Positions 10,497-20,752 are shown, counted from the stretch's first letter. The stretch is 64,000 nt of DNA from Euglena gracilis (GCA_039621445.1 CP154957.1:27388541-27452540), one strand, 5' to 3'. Program-made: numbers and translations. The notes: generated by a model not told the origin, from the sequence alone.

Positions 10497-10660
10497 CCTG
10501 CAAACTACCAACTACCCCAAAGAGGCGCCCAACTAGGGTTAATACACATTGGGGGACCCTCGCTCGGCACCTTCGGGCCTCGCTTGGGTCCCCCAATGTT
10601 TTTAACCCCAGTTGGGCGCCTCTTTGGGTTCGCTGGGTCCCTTGTAGACACCAACTTAAC
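10497..10660. repeat. Foldback element F1, first copy
   Basis: Near-perfect hairpin. The left arm has CCCAACTAGGGTTAATACAC and a GGGGGACCCTCGCT block. The right arm is its reverse complement, around a CACCTTCGGGCC loop region. The second copy is at 12213-12365. The sequence next to it (GTGATAAATTGG) is found, inverted, beside the second copy too, so the repeat unit is longer than the hairpin. Confidence 0.75.
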
Positions 10661-10929
10661 GACGTTGATGGGATGGGATGGGACAGTTCTAACCCTACGC
10701 CTGTAAATAACATTATCAAGTTTTTAGGTTCTGAATTGCAGCGGCCTTCGGCCGCTGCGCGGCCTTTGGCCGCCGCGGGGAGGGGGGTCTTAAAAAGTCG
10801 GTTGTCTCGTCTATCGACTAGTCGGTGGGGTCAAAACCCCCGTTTACATTACTATCCCTAACCCTAACCCTATCCCTAACCCTAACCGTACCCCGAACCC
10901 TATCCCTAACCCTAAGGGGTTGCTTTATC
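10661..10929. repeat. GC hairpins and telomere-like tract
   Basis: Around 10740-10785 are tight hairpins (GCGGCCTTCGGCCGC and CGGCCTTTGGCCG). 10850-10918 is CCCTAA/CCCTAT telomere-like sequence. No gene. Confidence 0.7.
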
Positions 10930-11130
10930 CTGGGGGGGGGGGTAGTGGGCTTCGACCATGGTCGGCCCACGGTCGCTCTCGGTCGCTCTCGGTCGGCGGC
11001 GGGGGGGGGGCGAGCGGATTTCCGGTGGTCGCCGTCGTGGTGGTCGGGCCAAACATGGTCGGGCCGACCTGTGGTGGTCGGCCCGACCTGTGGTGGTTGG
11101 CCCGACCTGGTTGGCCCGACCACCATTTTT
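10930..11130. repeat. GTCGGCCCACGG and GGTCGGCCCGACC arrays
   Basis: Palindromic arrays of the two CGACC-type families, linked by a GGGGGGGGCGAGCGGATTTCC segment. That segment recurs inverted at 12860-12880. It ends with CACCATTTTTTTGC and a C run. Confidence 0.7.
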
Positions 11131-11400
11131 TTGCACCCCCCCCCCTTTCTGGAGATTTAATCCCCCCCCCCCCCCCCCCAAAAAAAACTTTTGTCCAAAT
11201 CACCCCAACACCAGTCAAAACCCACTTACCCTCCCCCTTATTGTCCCACCGACCTGCCCCCAGGAGACCCGACCGGACAATAAGGGGGGGGGGCACAATA
11301 AGACCGTACCAAAGGAATTTCATTGGCCGGGCCAAAAAACCCCCCGTCGGCCGGGGCCCAGGGACAATAAGGGGGGGGGGGACAATAAGGGGGGGGGGTA
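11131..11400. repeat. CCTTATTGTCC foldback
   Basis: CCCCCTTATTGTCC and GGACAATAAGGGGG arms surround CACCGACCTGCCCCC and GGGCCAAAAAACCCCCCGTC. The same foldback lies at 30165-30330, with pieces at 15065-15145 and 26815-26850. Confidence 0.7.
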
Positions 11401-11872
11401 AATGGCTCCAGAACCCCCCAATCGGGGGTGAATATGCAAAAACTTGGGGGTGAAAATGCCCATTTTGGGCCACTTTTGGCAAAAGAACACCTCTCCCCAT
11501 TGGATTTTCAATATAATGGCAAAATTTTGCACAAAAAGGACTTAGCACTCAAGTATGTTGCCAACATAGGGGGAATTTTGTTATTTGAGGGGGGGATGCG
11601 GGGGGGGGGGGCGGAGCCCCCCCCCCCCGCATGCCAAAGTGAGCCACATAAACAACTTAGCCCCCGAGTATGTTACCAACTCAGAAGGGATTTTGTTATT
11701 TGAGGTTCGGATGGGGGAGGAGGGAGGAGTTTCCTGCCTCTCGTGATGCAAAATGCTTGCATGTCTAAAGGATTTTCATGTAATCCCTGTTTCATCATAG
11801 GTTTTTTACCCCTCCGGACCCCCATCAAGGGCCCACCGACCCCCACCACCCAAAGGGATTTTTCTTTACTGC
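11401..11872. other. No gene; two copies of an AACTTAGC...TTTTGTTATTTGAGG block
   Basis: 11535-11600 and 11645-11720 share AACTTAGC, TATGTT, CCAAC and the AAGGGATTTTGTTATTT core also found in arrays A, B and C. The rest is G/C runs and unassigned sequence. Confidence 0.5.
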
Positions 11873-12211
11873 TTCTCCCTGCCAGTCGACCTAGGTCGCC
11901 GAAGGCGCCCTGCAAAAGAATTTGCTGATGGCGTTTTCCTGTGTCCAAAAAGAACTTATGAGGTTATTTGAAGGAGTAGGGTTAGGGTTACGATTCTTAT
12001 CCAAACAGCAGAACATTTCCCGCTCAACGTTGTTAGATTGGTCTCTACTGGTTTCTGTTTCTCCCTGCCAGTCGACCTAGGGCGCCGAAGGCGCCCTGCA
12101 AAAGAATTTGCTGATGGCGTTTTCCTGTGTCCAAAAAGAATTTATGAGGCTATTTGAAGGAGCAGGGTTAGGGTTACAATTCTTATCCAAACAGCAGAAC
12201 ATTTCCCACTC
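11873..12211 (+). repeat. Near-identical tandem duplication, 153-bp units
   Basis: 11873-12025 and 12059-12211 are nearly identical (offset 186 bp). They run from TTCTCCCTGCCAGTCGACC through GCGCCGAAGGCGCC to GCAGAACATTTCCCRCTC. Each unit includes a short GTAGGGTTAGGGTTA telomere-like piece. The second unit directly abuts foldback F1 copy two, which suggests that insertion and duplication are linked. Confidence 0.85.
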
Positions 12212-12212
12212 T

Positions 12213-12365
12213 ACAAGGTACCCAGCAAACCCAAAGAGACGCCCAACTAGGGTTAAAAACATGGGGGGACCCGAGCGAGGCGCCGAAGGCGCCAAGCGAG
12301 GGTCCCCCCATGTGTATTAACCCTAGTTGGGCAGCTCTTTGGGGTAGCTGGTACCTTGCAGGGCC
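12213..12365. repeat. Foldback element F1, second copy
   Basis: Arms of about 65 bp run from AAGGTACCCAGCAAACCC through GGGTTAAAAACATGGGGGG. They are mirrored on the right, ending GGGTAGCTGGTACCTTGC. The centre is GCGCCGAAGGCGCC. It has no coding capacity and would be a MITE or foldback transposon. Confidence 0.8.
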
Positions 12366-12635
12366 CAATTTATCACGTTTCTGAACAGCCGGCTGTAGTC
12401 CTCAAAATTGAAATTTTTCTAAGCCGGTCAATGAAGGAGTAGTAGTAGGAGTAGGGTTAGGGTCAGGGTTAGGGTTAGGGTTCGGATTAGGGTTAGGTAT
12501 AGGGTTAGGGTTAGGGTTAGGTATACCGTTAGGGTTAGGGTTATGTAAAGGGTTTTGGTATAGGGATTTTGGGGGCTAGGCAGTCAAGTTCGGGTCCCGA
12601 GAACCCCCCCCCTGTCTGGTTAAGTTCGGACCACG
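12366..12635 (+). repeat. Telomere-like TTAGGG tract
   Basis: 12448-12545 is TTAGGG mixed with TATAGGG and TTCGGA variants, on the opposite strand to the tracts at 9.7 and 14.3 kb. The flanks carry no feature. Confidence 0.8.
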
Positions 12636-13144
12636 ACAGGGGGGGGGGGGTCCCGCGGGCCCCCCCCCCCCCGGTGCCTGGGCTCCTTTGTTATTTGAGG
12701 GGGGTGTGGGGGGTGACCAAGTGACTTACAAAAGCGACTCAGTTCTGTTTTCCCCGGGGGCTTAAATCTCCAGAAGGGGGGGGGGGTAGTGCAAAAAAAT
12801 GGTGGTCGGCCCGACCACCACAGGTCGTGCCGACCATGGTCGGCCCGACCACCACGACGGCGACCACCGGAAATCCGCATGGAGCCGGGGGGGGGGGGGA
12901 GTGGGGGTGGACCGAGGTTTGGCTGTACTGGGGGGTCGGCACACCCCTCCCCCCCCCCTCACCAACCCCCTCGCCACGCCATTTTACCCCCCCTCCGCCC
13001 CCTTTTCAGACCCCCTCGACACGCCATGTCAGGCCCGCCAAAAAAAAATTTCTTGGAAACCCCCCCCCACCCCCCCCCCCCGACCCGGGACCCCCTCGCC
13101 CCCCCACCCCCCCCCCCCCCTAGCCGGAAACCTCGCAACGGCGT
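12636..13144. repeat. G/C runs and GGTCGGCCCGACC array
   Basis: A C/G foldback at 12635-12675, a GGTCGTGCCGACCATGGTCGG array at 12800-12860 and CCTCGCCACGCCAT copies at 12965-13030. The last is the complement of the GGCGTGGCGAGG motif at 6.7 kb. Proline and glycine frames here are not genes. Confidence 0.65.
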
Positions 13145-13394
13145 GCCGACCCCGTCGTAGGGGTCGACCGAGGGCGACCATGGTCGACCCCAATCCACAA
13201 CCGCGACCCCCCCTTCCGAGGGGTAGCGACCATGGGCGACCCCCCCACCCCATGACCGCGACCCCCCCTTCCAAGGGGCGACCATGGTCCCATAACCGCG
13301 ACCCCCCCTTCCAAGGGGCGACCATGGTCGACCCCCCCCCATAACCGCGGCCCCCCCTTCCAAGGGGCGACCATGGTCGACAATAACAGCGACC
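13145..13394 (+). repeat. CGACCATGGTCGACCC tandem array
   Basis: Four to five units of CCCCCTTCCAAGGGGCGACC plus ATGGTCGACCCC-type sequence at roughly 50-60-bp spacing. It is continuous on the right with tandem array B. Confidence 0.75.
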
Positions 13395-14005
13395 CTGCGA
13401 TATTTTGGGGCCCTCGAACAATTGAGCAACAAAAAGGGATTTGCCCCCCAAAACGATTGGGTAACCCAAGGGATTTTGTTATTTTGGGCCCTCGAACAGT
13501 TGAGAAACAGAAAGGGATTTGCTCACCAAAACGATTGGGTAACACAAGGGATTTTGTTATTTTGGGCCCTCGAACAGTTGAGAAACAGAAAGGGATTTGC
13601 TCACCAAAACGATTGGGTAACACAAGGGATTTTGTTATTTTGGGCCCTCGAACAGTTGAGCAACAAAAAGGGATTTGCTCACCAAAACGATTGGGTAACA
13701 CAAGGGATTTTGTCATTCTGGGGCCCTCGAACAGTTGAGCAACAAAAAGGGATTTGGTAACGCAAGGGATTATGTTATTTTAGGGCCCTCGAACTGTTGA
13801 GCAACAGAAAGGGATTTGTTACCCAAAACGATTTGGTAACACAATGGTTTTTGTTATTTTGGGACCCTCGAACAGTTGAGCAACAAAAAGGGATTTGGTC
13901 ACACAAGGGATTTTGTTATTTTGGGGCCCTCGAACAGTTGAGCAACAAAAGGGTTTGCCCCCCAAAAACGATTTGGCAACACAAGGGATTTCGATATTTA
14001 GGGGC
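13395..14005 (+). repeat. Tandem array B, about 80-bp units
   Basis: About eight units of the same family as array A (CCCTCGAACAGTTGAGAAAC, GGGATTTGCTCACC, AACGATTGGGTAACACAA, GGGATTTTGTTATTTT). Units here are more alike than in array A, which suggests recent amplification or homogenisation. Confidence 0.85.
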
Positions 14006-14760
14006 TCTTGGAAGGGGGGAGGGTCGCGGTTATGGGGTGGGGGGGTCGACCATGGTCGCCCCCTCGGAAAGGGGGGGTCGCGGTTATGGGGTGGGGGTCG
14101 ACCATGGTCGTCCTCGGTCGACCCCCACGGTCGCCTCGGTCCCCCCCACTACCCCCCCCCCCCGACCGAGAGCGACCGAGAGCTACCGGGGGCTACCATG
14201 GTCGACCCCCACTACCCCCCCCAGGCCAGAACCAGGAGCCCCTAACCCAAACCCTAATCCAAACCCTAACCCTATCAATGACCCTATCCCCATCCCGAAC
14301 CCTAACCCTATCCCCAACCCTAACCCTGACCCTGTCCTTAACCGTATCCCCAACTCTAACCCTATCCCTAAACCTAACCCTAACCTTACCTCACCCTAAT
14401 CCAAACCCAACCTAACTAACCTATCTATCCCGAACCCTAACCCTATCCCTAACCCCTTACCATATCCCTTTTCCATCCCTAACCCTGACATTTTGGCAGT
14501 TTACAAACCAAATTGAGAGGAATTTGGTCGGGGAGGGGGGGCTTAAATTTTAAAAAGGGGGGGGGGTAATGCGGCACAGTGGAGGTCGGGCCGACCTGGT
14601 CGGCCCGACCTCCACAGGTCGATAACACCATGGTCGGGCCGACCTTGGTCGGCCCGACCTCCAGAAGTAGCATGGCCAATATTCCGCCCGGGGCCATTGA
14701 GGGCGACCGAGGCGACCGTGGGCTGACCATGGTCGACCCCCACAACCCCCCCCCAGGCCA
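14006..14760. repeat. CGACC arrays flanking a telomere-like tract
   Basis: 14010-14215 is a GTCGACCATGGTCG array and 14235-14490 is CCCTAA/CCCTAT/CCCCAA telomere-like sequence. 14560-14760 is a GGAGGTCGGGCCGACC array entered through GGGGGGTAATGCGG. The reverse complement of that end (CGCATTACCCCC) is at 38630, so GTAATGCGG plus a G run is a reusable element end. Confidence 0.7.
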
Positions 14761-15150
14761 GATCCAGGAGCCACTACGAATCTCCTGGTTCATGAATGAC
14801 GGGGCAGCATTTATGCTCTAATGGTCTCGCCGCAACAATTTTGACAAAACCGATGTAAAAAAACTCCCTGGGTTTCTGACTGACGAATATACCATCCCCC
14901 CCCCATTATGTACCTCCGCCATTACCATGTCCCCCCAAGCTGTCCCCCCCCCCCGAGCTGTTCCCATAGGGGGGACGGGAATAGCTCACTGTCATAGCAC
15001 TTTTTATGAAGAATTTCCCAAAAAGTTGCCAAAAATGACCCCTTTTGGGTTGCCCGAGGGTCGGGTGCCACCCCCCCTTATGGTCCCAACCACCACAATA
15101 AAGGCGAGGGGACAATGAAGCCGTGCCGAGCGGACAATTAGGCCAGGGCC
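14761..15150. repeat. GAGCTATTCCC element
   Basis: 14885-15065 has TACCATCCCCCC, GAGCTGTTCCC, ATAGCACTTTTTATGAAG and CCCGAG. The same order is seen at 18470-18830 and 42768-43010, so this is one MITE-like family whose ends are TACCATGCCCC and GGGGCATGGTA. A CCTTATTGTCC piece follows. Confidence 0.6.
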
Positions 15151-15154
15151 GACG

Positions 15155-15292
15155 AAAAACCATTGTCTGGTGTTGATCAGGGACAGAAGCTGCACTTTCC
15201 GGAAGAGCTTACGGCCACACATCCACTATGGAACGAAATGCCGCAAGTCAGACAACGCACCACATTTGGGACACGAAGGGGCCTTTCGCACA
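15155..15292 (-). pseudogene. Possible LINE reverse-transcriptase zinc-knuckle remnant
   Basis: A minus-strand frame contains SCPKCGALSDLRHF, then a stop, then WMCGRKLFRKVQL. The C-x2-C...H...C pattern resembles the C-terminal knuckle of non-LTR reverse transcriptases. The match is short and carries an in-frame stop, so this is a weak call. Confidence 0.25.
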
Positions 15293-15299
15293 CAATGCA

Positions 15300-15680
15300 C
15301 ACAATAGGAGGCTAGGCGCGCCGCTCGGGGGGGGGGGGGTCCAGGACCCCCCCCCCCTGCGCGGCCCCTGCGCGGCCGCTCGCCCCCCCCCTGGACCCCC
15401 CCTCCCCCCCACTGTGCCTAGCATAGCCAAGAAAAAATTTTTTTGTGAAAAAAACGCGACTTTTTTGAGGCCCAAAAATGACCAAAAATGACCATTTTCG
15501 GACATAAAATGGCAAATTTGGGGACCGCGCGCTATGCGCGCGGCCAAAAAAGCACTTTTTGGGTCAAAAATGGCCCAAAAATTGCAAAAATGACCACTTT
15601 TTGGACCCGAAAAGCCCGCGACGCGCCGCCCCCGCGCCGCTCGCCCCCCCCAGCCCCCCCCCCCGCTGTGCCTAGCCTCC
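15300..15680. repeat. GCTAGGC-ended C/G foldback
   Basis: The arms carry GGCTAGGCGCG and CTGTGCCTAGCCTCC ends, long C/G runs and a GCGCGCTATGCGCGCGGCC hairpin at 15526-15545. A partial end (CTGTGCCTAGCATAG) also occurs at about 15411. No coding capacity. Confidence 0.6.
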
Positions 15681-15720
15681 ACAGGCTCGGAAGGCTCAGT
15701 AGGGGCTCATCATCACTATT

Positions 15721-15864
15721 CTAAGAACCCTCCGAGGGCTCAGGTTCATCACCTGAGCTCTCTTCATCAGGTGCATCAACACGAGGAACATCCTGCCCTT
15801 CCATGGTGTCCAACACAGACAACACGGCCATTTGTTCAGCCAGATCAGGAGGGGACGGAGCCAT
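15721..15864 (-). CDS. Short acidic open frame, hypothetical
   Basis: An ATG at 15864 opens 47 codons ending TAG (MAPSPPDLAEQMAVLSVLDT and on, with an acidic DEESSGDEPEPSE tail). The composition is normal for protein and unlike the flanking G runs. It could be a terminal exon of a lost gene. No family was recognised. Confidence 0.35.
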   Translation of the reverse strand: MAPSPPDLAEQMAVLSVLDTMEGQDVPRVDAPDEESSGDEPEPSEGS

Positions 15865-16329
15865 AGGTGTACCCCCCCCCCTCCCTTTGTCCAACGACCA
15901 TTTACATGCAACCTATGACCAGGGGGGGTGGTCGTACGCCCCCATCACCTGCAACCTGTGACCGGGGGGTGGTCATTGTAAAGGGGGCAAAGGCTCACGC
16001 ACAGCGAAAAGTGGGAAAAAATCATAAAGGAGGTAAGCCCAAACACAGTGGCTGCTCCTGAGGGGGTGTCATGATGAACGATAGTGCCAGAGGGCTGCTG
16101 TGCAAATGCTACACCGAAGGGGTGCGGGGCAGGCACTATTCCGCGGGCACGGTATTTCCAGTGATACAACAATTTTCGGGATAAAATCCCCATCGATCAG
16201 ATCCTTTGTGAGGTAAAGGTTCCTGTTGAAAACGTGCCAAACCCCAAATTACACATGTTGCTTTTGCAAACAACACCACCGGCTCTGACGTTGCTGGGGA
16301 GGCGGAACATAGCAGAAAAAATCCTGTAG
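15865..16329. other. Unassigned, with CACAGGTTGCAGGT repeats
   Basis: 15905-15990 has two copies of the CCCCGGTCACAGGTTGCAGG family (also 16925-17000 and 20868-21100). 16000-16330 has open frames on the minus strand (for example GIVPAPHPFGVAFAQQ) that might be decayed coding sequence, but none is identifiable. Confidence 0.4.
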
Positions 16330-16890
16330 CGGGGGCAAGGTTGACGGCTTGTTTTTTTTGAAACAAAAAAAAACATGTTTTTTAAAAAAAAAACAAAAAA
16401 AACGTCATGGAGGGTTTGGCGGAAAATTTTTTGCAATGTTTTTTTTGAAAAAAAACTTGGCCGGTGATGCCTAATTTGACAAAATATTCAGGTAGATTCC
16501 TAATTTTGAGGCATAAATTTTGCAAAATTTAGACTGGTGATGCCTAATTTGGTGTCAAAATACTAATTTTAGGTTGGGGGATTCCTAATTTGGAGCCAAA
16601 AAGATTTTCCCAAAATTCCCAAAATTCGTTTTCGTTGATTCCTAATTTGCCCACCGAAAATGTGGTGTTCCCCCCGTGACCCCCCCCCCCCGTGACCCCC
16701 CCCCCGTGACCCGAACCACACCAGAAAATTTTCCCTCAAAAAATGGCGATTTCGCAAGGAAAAAAGTCAATTTTTGCTTTTTCAAAAAAAATGTTTTTTT
16801 TTGCGTTTTTTTTAAAAAAAACAACATGTTTTTTGTTTTTTTAAAAAAAAACAAAAAAAAACGTCAACCCTAAGCGGGGGAGGTGGGAAA
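16330..16890. repeat. A/T hairpin-ended repeat region
   Basis: CAAAAAAAAACATGTTTTTTT-type palindromes occur at 16360-16405 and 16770-16865. The outer ends carry AGCGGGGGCAAGGTTGACG and an inverted CGTCAACCCT. Between them are repeated GATTCCTAATTTG motifs and a GTGACCCCCCCC run. It is probably one foldback element with nested repeats. Confidence 0.5.
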
Positions 16891-17750
16891 TCTACCGCTT
16901 GGTAAAACTGTCAATTTTTTTTTTTGCAACCTGCAACCTATGACCAGGGGGGGGGGGTCATACGCCCCCCATTACCTGCAACCTGTGACCGGGGGGTGGT
17001 CATTATAAAGGGGTGGTCGTTGGACAAAGGGGAGGGGGGGTAGGAACAATTTTTTCCCAGGGGGGGGGGCGGCGAGCCAAAAAATTTTTCTTGGCACAAC
17101 TAAAATGAATTTTTTTCTGTCCTCTTGGCCACGAAGGGGCCGAGGGGCGACGGCAGTACAGTTGGGGTTTTTTGGGACCCCCCCCTCCCCCCTGTACAGT
17201 TGGGATTTTTGGGACCCCCCCCCCTAGTGCCGACCCCCCCGAGACAGATGAAAATTTTGACACCAAAAATGGCCTTTTAGACCAAAAAAGGCCTTAAAAT
17301 TTTTTTTCAGGTGCCTTCGGCGCCGGTTTTTGGCCGATTTTTGAGGGGGGGGTTGACAGTACAGTTGGGACCCCAGGACCTCCCCCCCCCCCCGGTGTTG
17401 AGACAGTACAGCAAAAAGTGCCAAAAATGCAAAAAAATCTGACCTCGGGACCCCCCCTGCCAACGCTCCCGAGACGCTAACGTCTCTTTGAAGTCCAATG
17501 GAGCCCAGGTGCAGGGGGTCCCGGACCCCCCTTGTTCACTTACTGGACATGTTGACTTCCCGGAGGGGGGGGAGGGGGAGTCCGTGGTCCCGAAGTGGAC
17601 TACCTCGCCTCCAATGCCCCCAAAAATAAAACTAGAAAGCGAAATCATGGGGTGTTTCCCCCGCGACCCCCCCGCGACCCCCCCCCGCGACCCCCCCGCG
17701 ATCCCACCCTGAGCCCGATTCGGGCTTCTGAAAAGTACAAAAAATTTGCA
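16891..17750. repeat. ACAGTACAGTTGGG repeats and C/G runs
   Basis: CACAGGTTGCAGGT copies (16925-17000), then GTACAGTTGGGRTTTTTGGGACC copies at 17155-17220 and 17355-17385. CGCGACCCCCCC minisatellite follows at 17665-17705. No gene is supportable. Confidence 0.55.
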
Positions 17751-18469
17751 TTAATTAGGAATTTGCCACTCAATTAGGAATCAAAAATACGAAAATTTGA
17801 CCCCAAATTCCTAATTGGACCTATTTTCGGACCCAAATGGCGCGCAAATTCCTAATTGGGATCTAAAATTAGAAGACAGGATGACGTCACACAAGTCACG
17901 CATGACCTGCCGCGAAACCCATTTCCCCCCCGCGACCCCCCCCCGCGACCCCCCCCCCGCGACCCCAACACCCCCCATGGGTGAACCCCTTTGGAAACCT
18001 CCCAACTCAACCCAATTGTCGACTTTGCAACCTGGGGTGGGGGGGTTGCGAAGAAGCGTTTTTTTCACTTTGCGCAAAATGTTTTTTTCATTGAAATTGA
18101 CCCGCAGAGTTTTCCCAAACTCGGCTAGTCAAGTAAATGGAGGGGGGGACTCATGGGGAATCGGGTTGTATTCAAACAGCCAAGGTGAAAGTGGTTTGTG
18201 AGGCCCCAAAAAAACAATTAGCATCAAAGGAGGGGGAAAAATTCGGTTTGTGGTCAAAGGGGGTGTATGAGTCGCGGGGGGGGGGGTGGCGGGGGGGGGG
18301 TCGCGGGGGGAACGTGGAAGTTTTGACGGGTCACGTGTGACAAGTGTGACCTCTCATACAACGTCACATGGAACCTATTTTTAGAACTTTTGGGTCCAAA
18401 AATAGCTCCAATTAGGAATTTGTCACACATTTTAGGCAATTTTGATTCCTAATTTGGGTGTAAATTCCT
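17751..18469. repeat. TCAATTAGGAATC repeats, direct and inverted, with CGCGACCCCCC
   Basis: 17760-17975 is a direct copy of the 5549-5760 block. 18318-18460 is an inverted, diverged copy (GGGTCACGTGTGACAAG, CCAATTAGGAATTTGTCAC). C-run minisatellites of CGCGACCCCCCC and GGGGGGGTCGCGG bound both, so the pair may be the two ends of one larger element. Confidence 0.6.
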
Positions 18470-18830
18470 ACCATGCACCCCCCCCCCCCGAGCTGTTCCC
18501 GTCCCCGGGACCCTTTACGGCCCAATGGGAACAGTACGGGGGGGAACATCTTGGGGGGGGACCTAGGTCCCCCCCCCCCCGAGCTATTCCCATACCCGAC
18601 CCTCGGCAACCCAAAGGGGGTCATTTTTGGCAATGTTCGCAAAAAATAGTCATTTTTAAGCACATTTGTCAAAAAGTGATTTTTGAAAATGTCCCAAAAA
18701 CGTCGATTTTTGACCACTTTTTTGGGAAGTTCTTTGTAAAAAGTGCTATGACAGTGAGCTATTCCCGTCCCTCCTATGGGAATAGCTCGGGGGGGGGGGG
18801 AACAGCTGGGGGGGGGGGGGGTATGGTAGT
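18470..18830. repeat. GAGCTATTCCC element, nested copy
   Basis: Starts CTACCATGCACCCCCC and ends GGGGGTATGGTAG. Internal GAGCTATTCCCATA and its inverted copy TATGGGAATAGCTCG bracket a 190-bp core shared with 42800-42960. A second GAGCTGTTCCC foldback sits inside the left arm. Confidence 0.65.
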
Positions 18831-19262
18831 TAGGTGCCCTTTTTTGGCTCCTACTGGGATGCGGAAACCCTCCATGTGTGGGTCGCGGGGGATCGCGGGG
18901 GGGGGGGTCGCGGGGGGGGGTCGCGGCGGATACACCCCCAAAATAAAACATCAAGAAGCGCCATGGGTTTCAGGGAGGTGAAATGAGCGTTTTCTCAAGG
19001 GCTTTATTTCGGCCGCCAAAGGCGGCCGAGACGGTAATGGATTTTGCGATTTCATTTTTTAGAAATGTGATTTTAACTGGCAAGGTGGCTGCCGAAGGCA
19101 GCCGAGATAGTAACGCCCTTTGAACCATTGATCATGGTATTTAAAAGAAAAATATCATACTCATGCCAAAAAAATTTTCTTTCCAAAATCCCGGGGGGGG
19201 GGGCGGCCGCCCCCCCCCCCCCCGACCCCCACTTTCTACAACCCTGGACGGAGGGGCAGGAG
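18831..19262. other. G-run minisatellite and short hairpins
   Basis: GGGGGGGTCGCGG copies (18885-18930), GGCCGCCAAAGGCGGCC at 19010-19028 and GGCTGCCGAAGGCAGCC at 19086-19104. No gene. Confidence 0.5.
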
Positions 19263-19382
19263 CTAGTGCAGGGACCGGTGGGGGGTGGGGTCAGACTTCA
19301 CCGCAAAATTCACGATGAGCTCCTGCATCCCCCGCTGAACGGGAGCCTCGGGCGCCGCCTCCCACGCTTCCAAGACCCAGTC

Positions 19383-19807
19383 CAGGGCTGGATAGAGGTA
19401 GAGGTAGAGGTCAAAGTCCTCTACCTCTGACCCACCTGTACCTCTACCTCTACCTCTATGCCACCTCTATGTCCATAAAATGTCATAAACTGGCACCAAT
19501 AAGGGCTACAAAAGGCTCCAAATGCCTCAAATTTGGCCAATTAGCATCTCAACGCATCTTATATAGGTTAGGAATGAGAAAAAATATCCGGGTGGGTGGT
19601 TTCAAAAATTGTCATAAAAGATTAGTACCAAGAATGGCCAATTTCTGTTTTTTTCCCATAAAATTGCCTTTGTTCGGCAAAAATTTTCTTTGTATGAGCC
19701 ACTTTCCTTAAAAATTTGACCTTGAGGTGACCTAGAGGTAGAGGTGACCTCAACCTCAACCTCTACCTCTACCTCCACCTCTATCCCTCTACCTCTATCC
19801 AGCCCTG
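19383..19807. mobile_element. GAGGTA-hexamer MITE, copy 1 (inside an exon)
   Basis: A 425-bp element. Both ends read CAGGGCTGGATAGAGGTAG inward, and the inverted ends continue as (GAGGTA)n. It is flanked by an exact 7-bp target duplication, CCCAGTC, at 19376-19382 and 19808-19814. It has no coding capacity. Removing the element plus one duplication restores an open minus-strand frame across the site, so it landed in a coding exon. Copy 2 at 37273-37687 is the same element in the opposite orientation. Confidence 0.9.
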
Positions 19808-20156
19808 CCCAGTCCAACAACAACTCCCGTCCCGGCTTGGCGAACGTCTCACCATCCTGAGAATGTGGTTTTATATACATGCATGTACACTAGCCGCACC
19901 TGGATCTGCCTAGCTGCTGACTTCAAGAATCACAATACCGATGTGCTAAGAAGAGATCCACGACCAGACACGTCTTTTTGTCCAGCTTGGACCGTCGCAG
20001 CAAACGGTTTCATTTTGGTGCATTTCACAACGTTGCCCCCTCATCAACTTGTACTGAGCTGGACAAGTACACTGTGAACATATTTTTGTCCTGGCCGGTT
20101 GTGCGGATGGCGACTTTCTGGGAGTTCTTACGGGCCATCGTGATCGGGGTCACCTC

Positions 20157-20596
20157 CTCAAAGGAGATCAGGCAGTAGACTTTGGTCATTTTGACCCCCC
20201 TCCCCCCCCCCTATGGTGAAGTTCACCGTTTGAAAGTTCACCGGGGGGTCCCGGACCTCCCCCCCCCCTCTGCCTAACCCATCGGTGAACTTCACCGGTG
20301 AAGTTCACCAAGAGAGCACTTTTTTGGCCAAAAATGGCCAAAAATGGCATTTTGGGCAAGTTTTCGGAAATTTCGATAAAATTCCATGAAGCATCAACCT
20401 CAAAACGACCATTTTGAGAGGAAAGGAGCAAAATTTTACCCATGAAAATTTCACCCCCAACCATCAAAATGGTGAAGTTCACCGGTGAACTTCACCGGTG
20501 AACTTCACCGCCGAAAGTACCCCCCCCCCCCGGTGAATTTTAACCGTTGAACTTCACCGGGGGGGTTCCACAGCCCCCCCCCCACCCCTGCCTAAC
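20157..20596 (-). repeat. AAGTTCACC foldback acting as an intron
   Basis: Palindromic GGTGAAGTTCACCGGTGAAC copies, C/G runs and a GGTTGGGGGTGAAATTTTCA core. On the minus strand it begins GTTAGGCAGGGG directly after a coding frame (...VLE) and ends CTGCCTGATCTCCTTTGAG directly before another (EVTPITM...), in matching phase 0. Related copies lie at 21118-21350, 22570-22742 and 37110-37222. That it is spliced out is inference. Confidence 0.6.
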
Positions 20597-20752
20597 CTCC
20601 AAAACGAACTCTTGTTTTGTCGCCGCAAAAAAACACAGTGTACCTTTTCTCCAGGTACATCGACCGGAGAAGGGCTTTAAAATCTGTTGCTGGTCAGATT
20701 GGGAATTTTTAGTGACTTTTTGGACATTTTGGATTTCCCTTTTTTCCGACAT

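Noticed and set aside
20163-20189. Extending the pogo-like exon to an upstream ATG (MTKVYCLISFE)
   Set aside because: The same bases occur at 21118-21150 as part of the foldback repeat without a coding frame, so they belong to the repeat.
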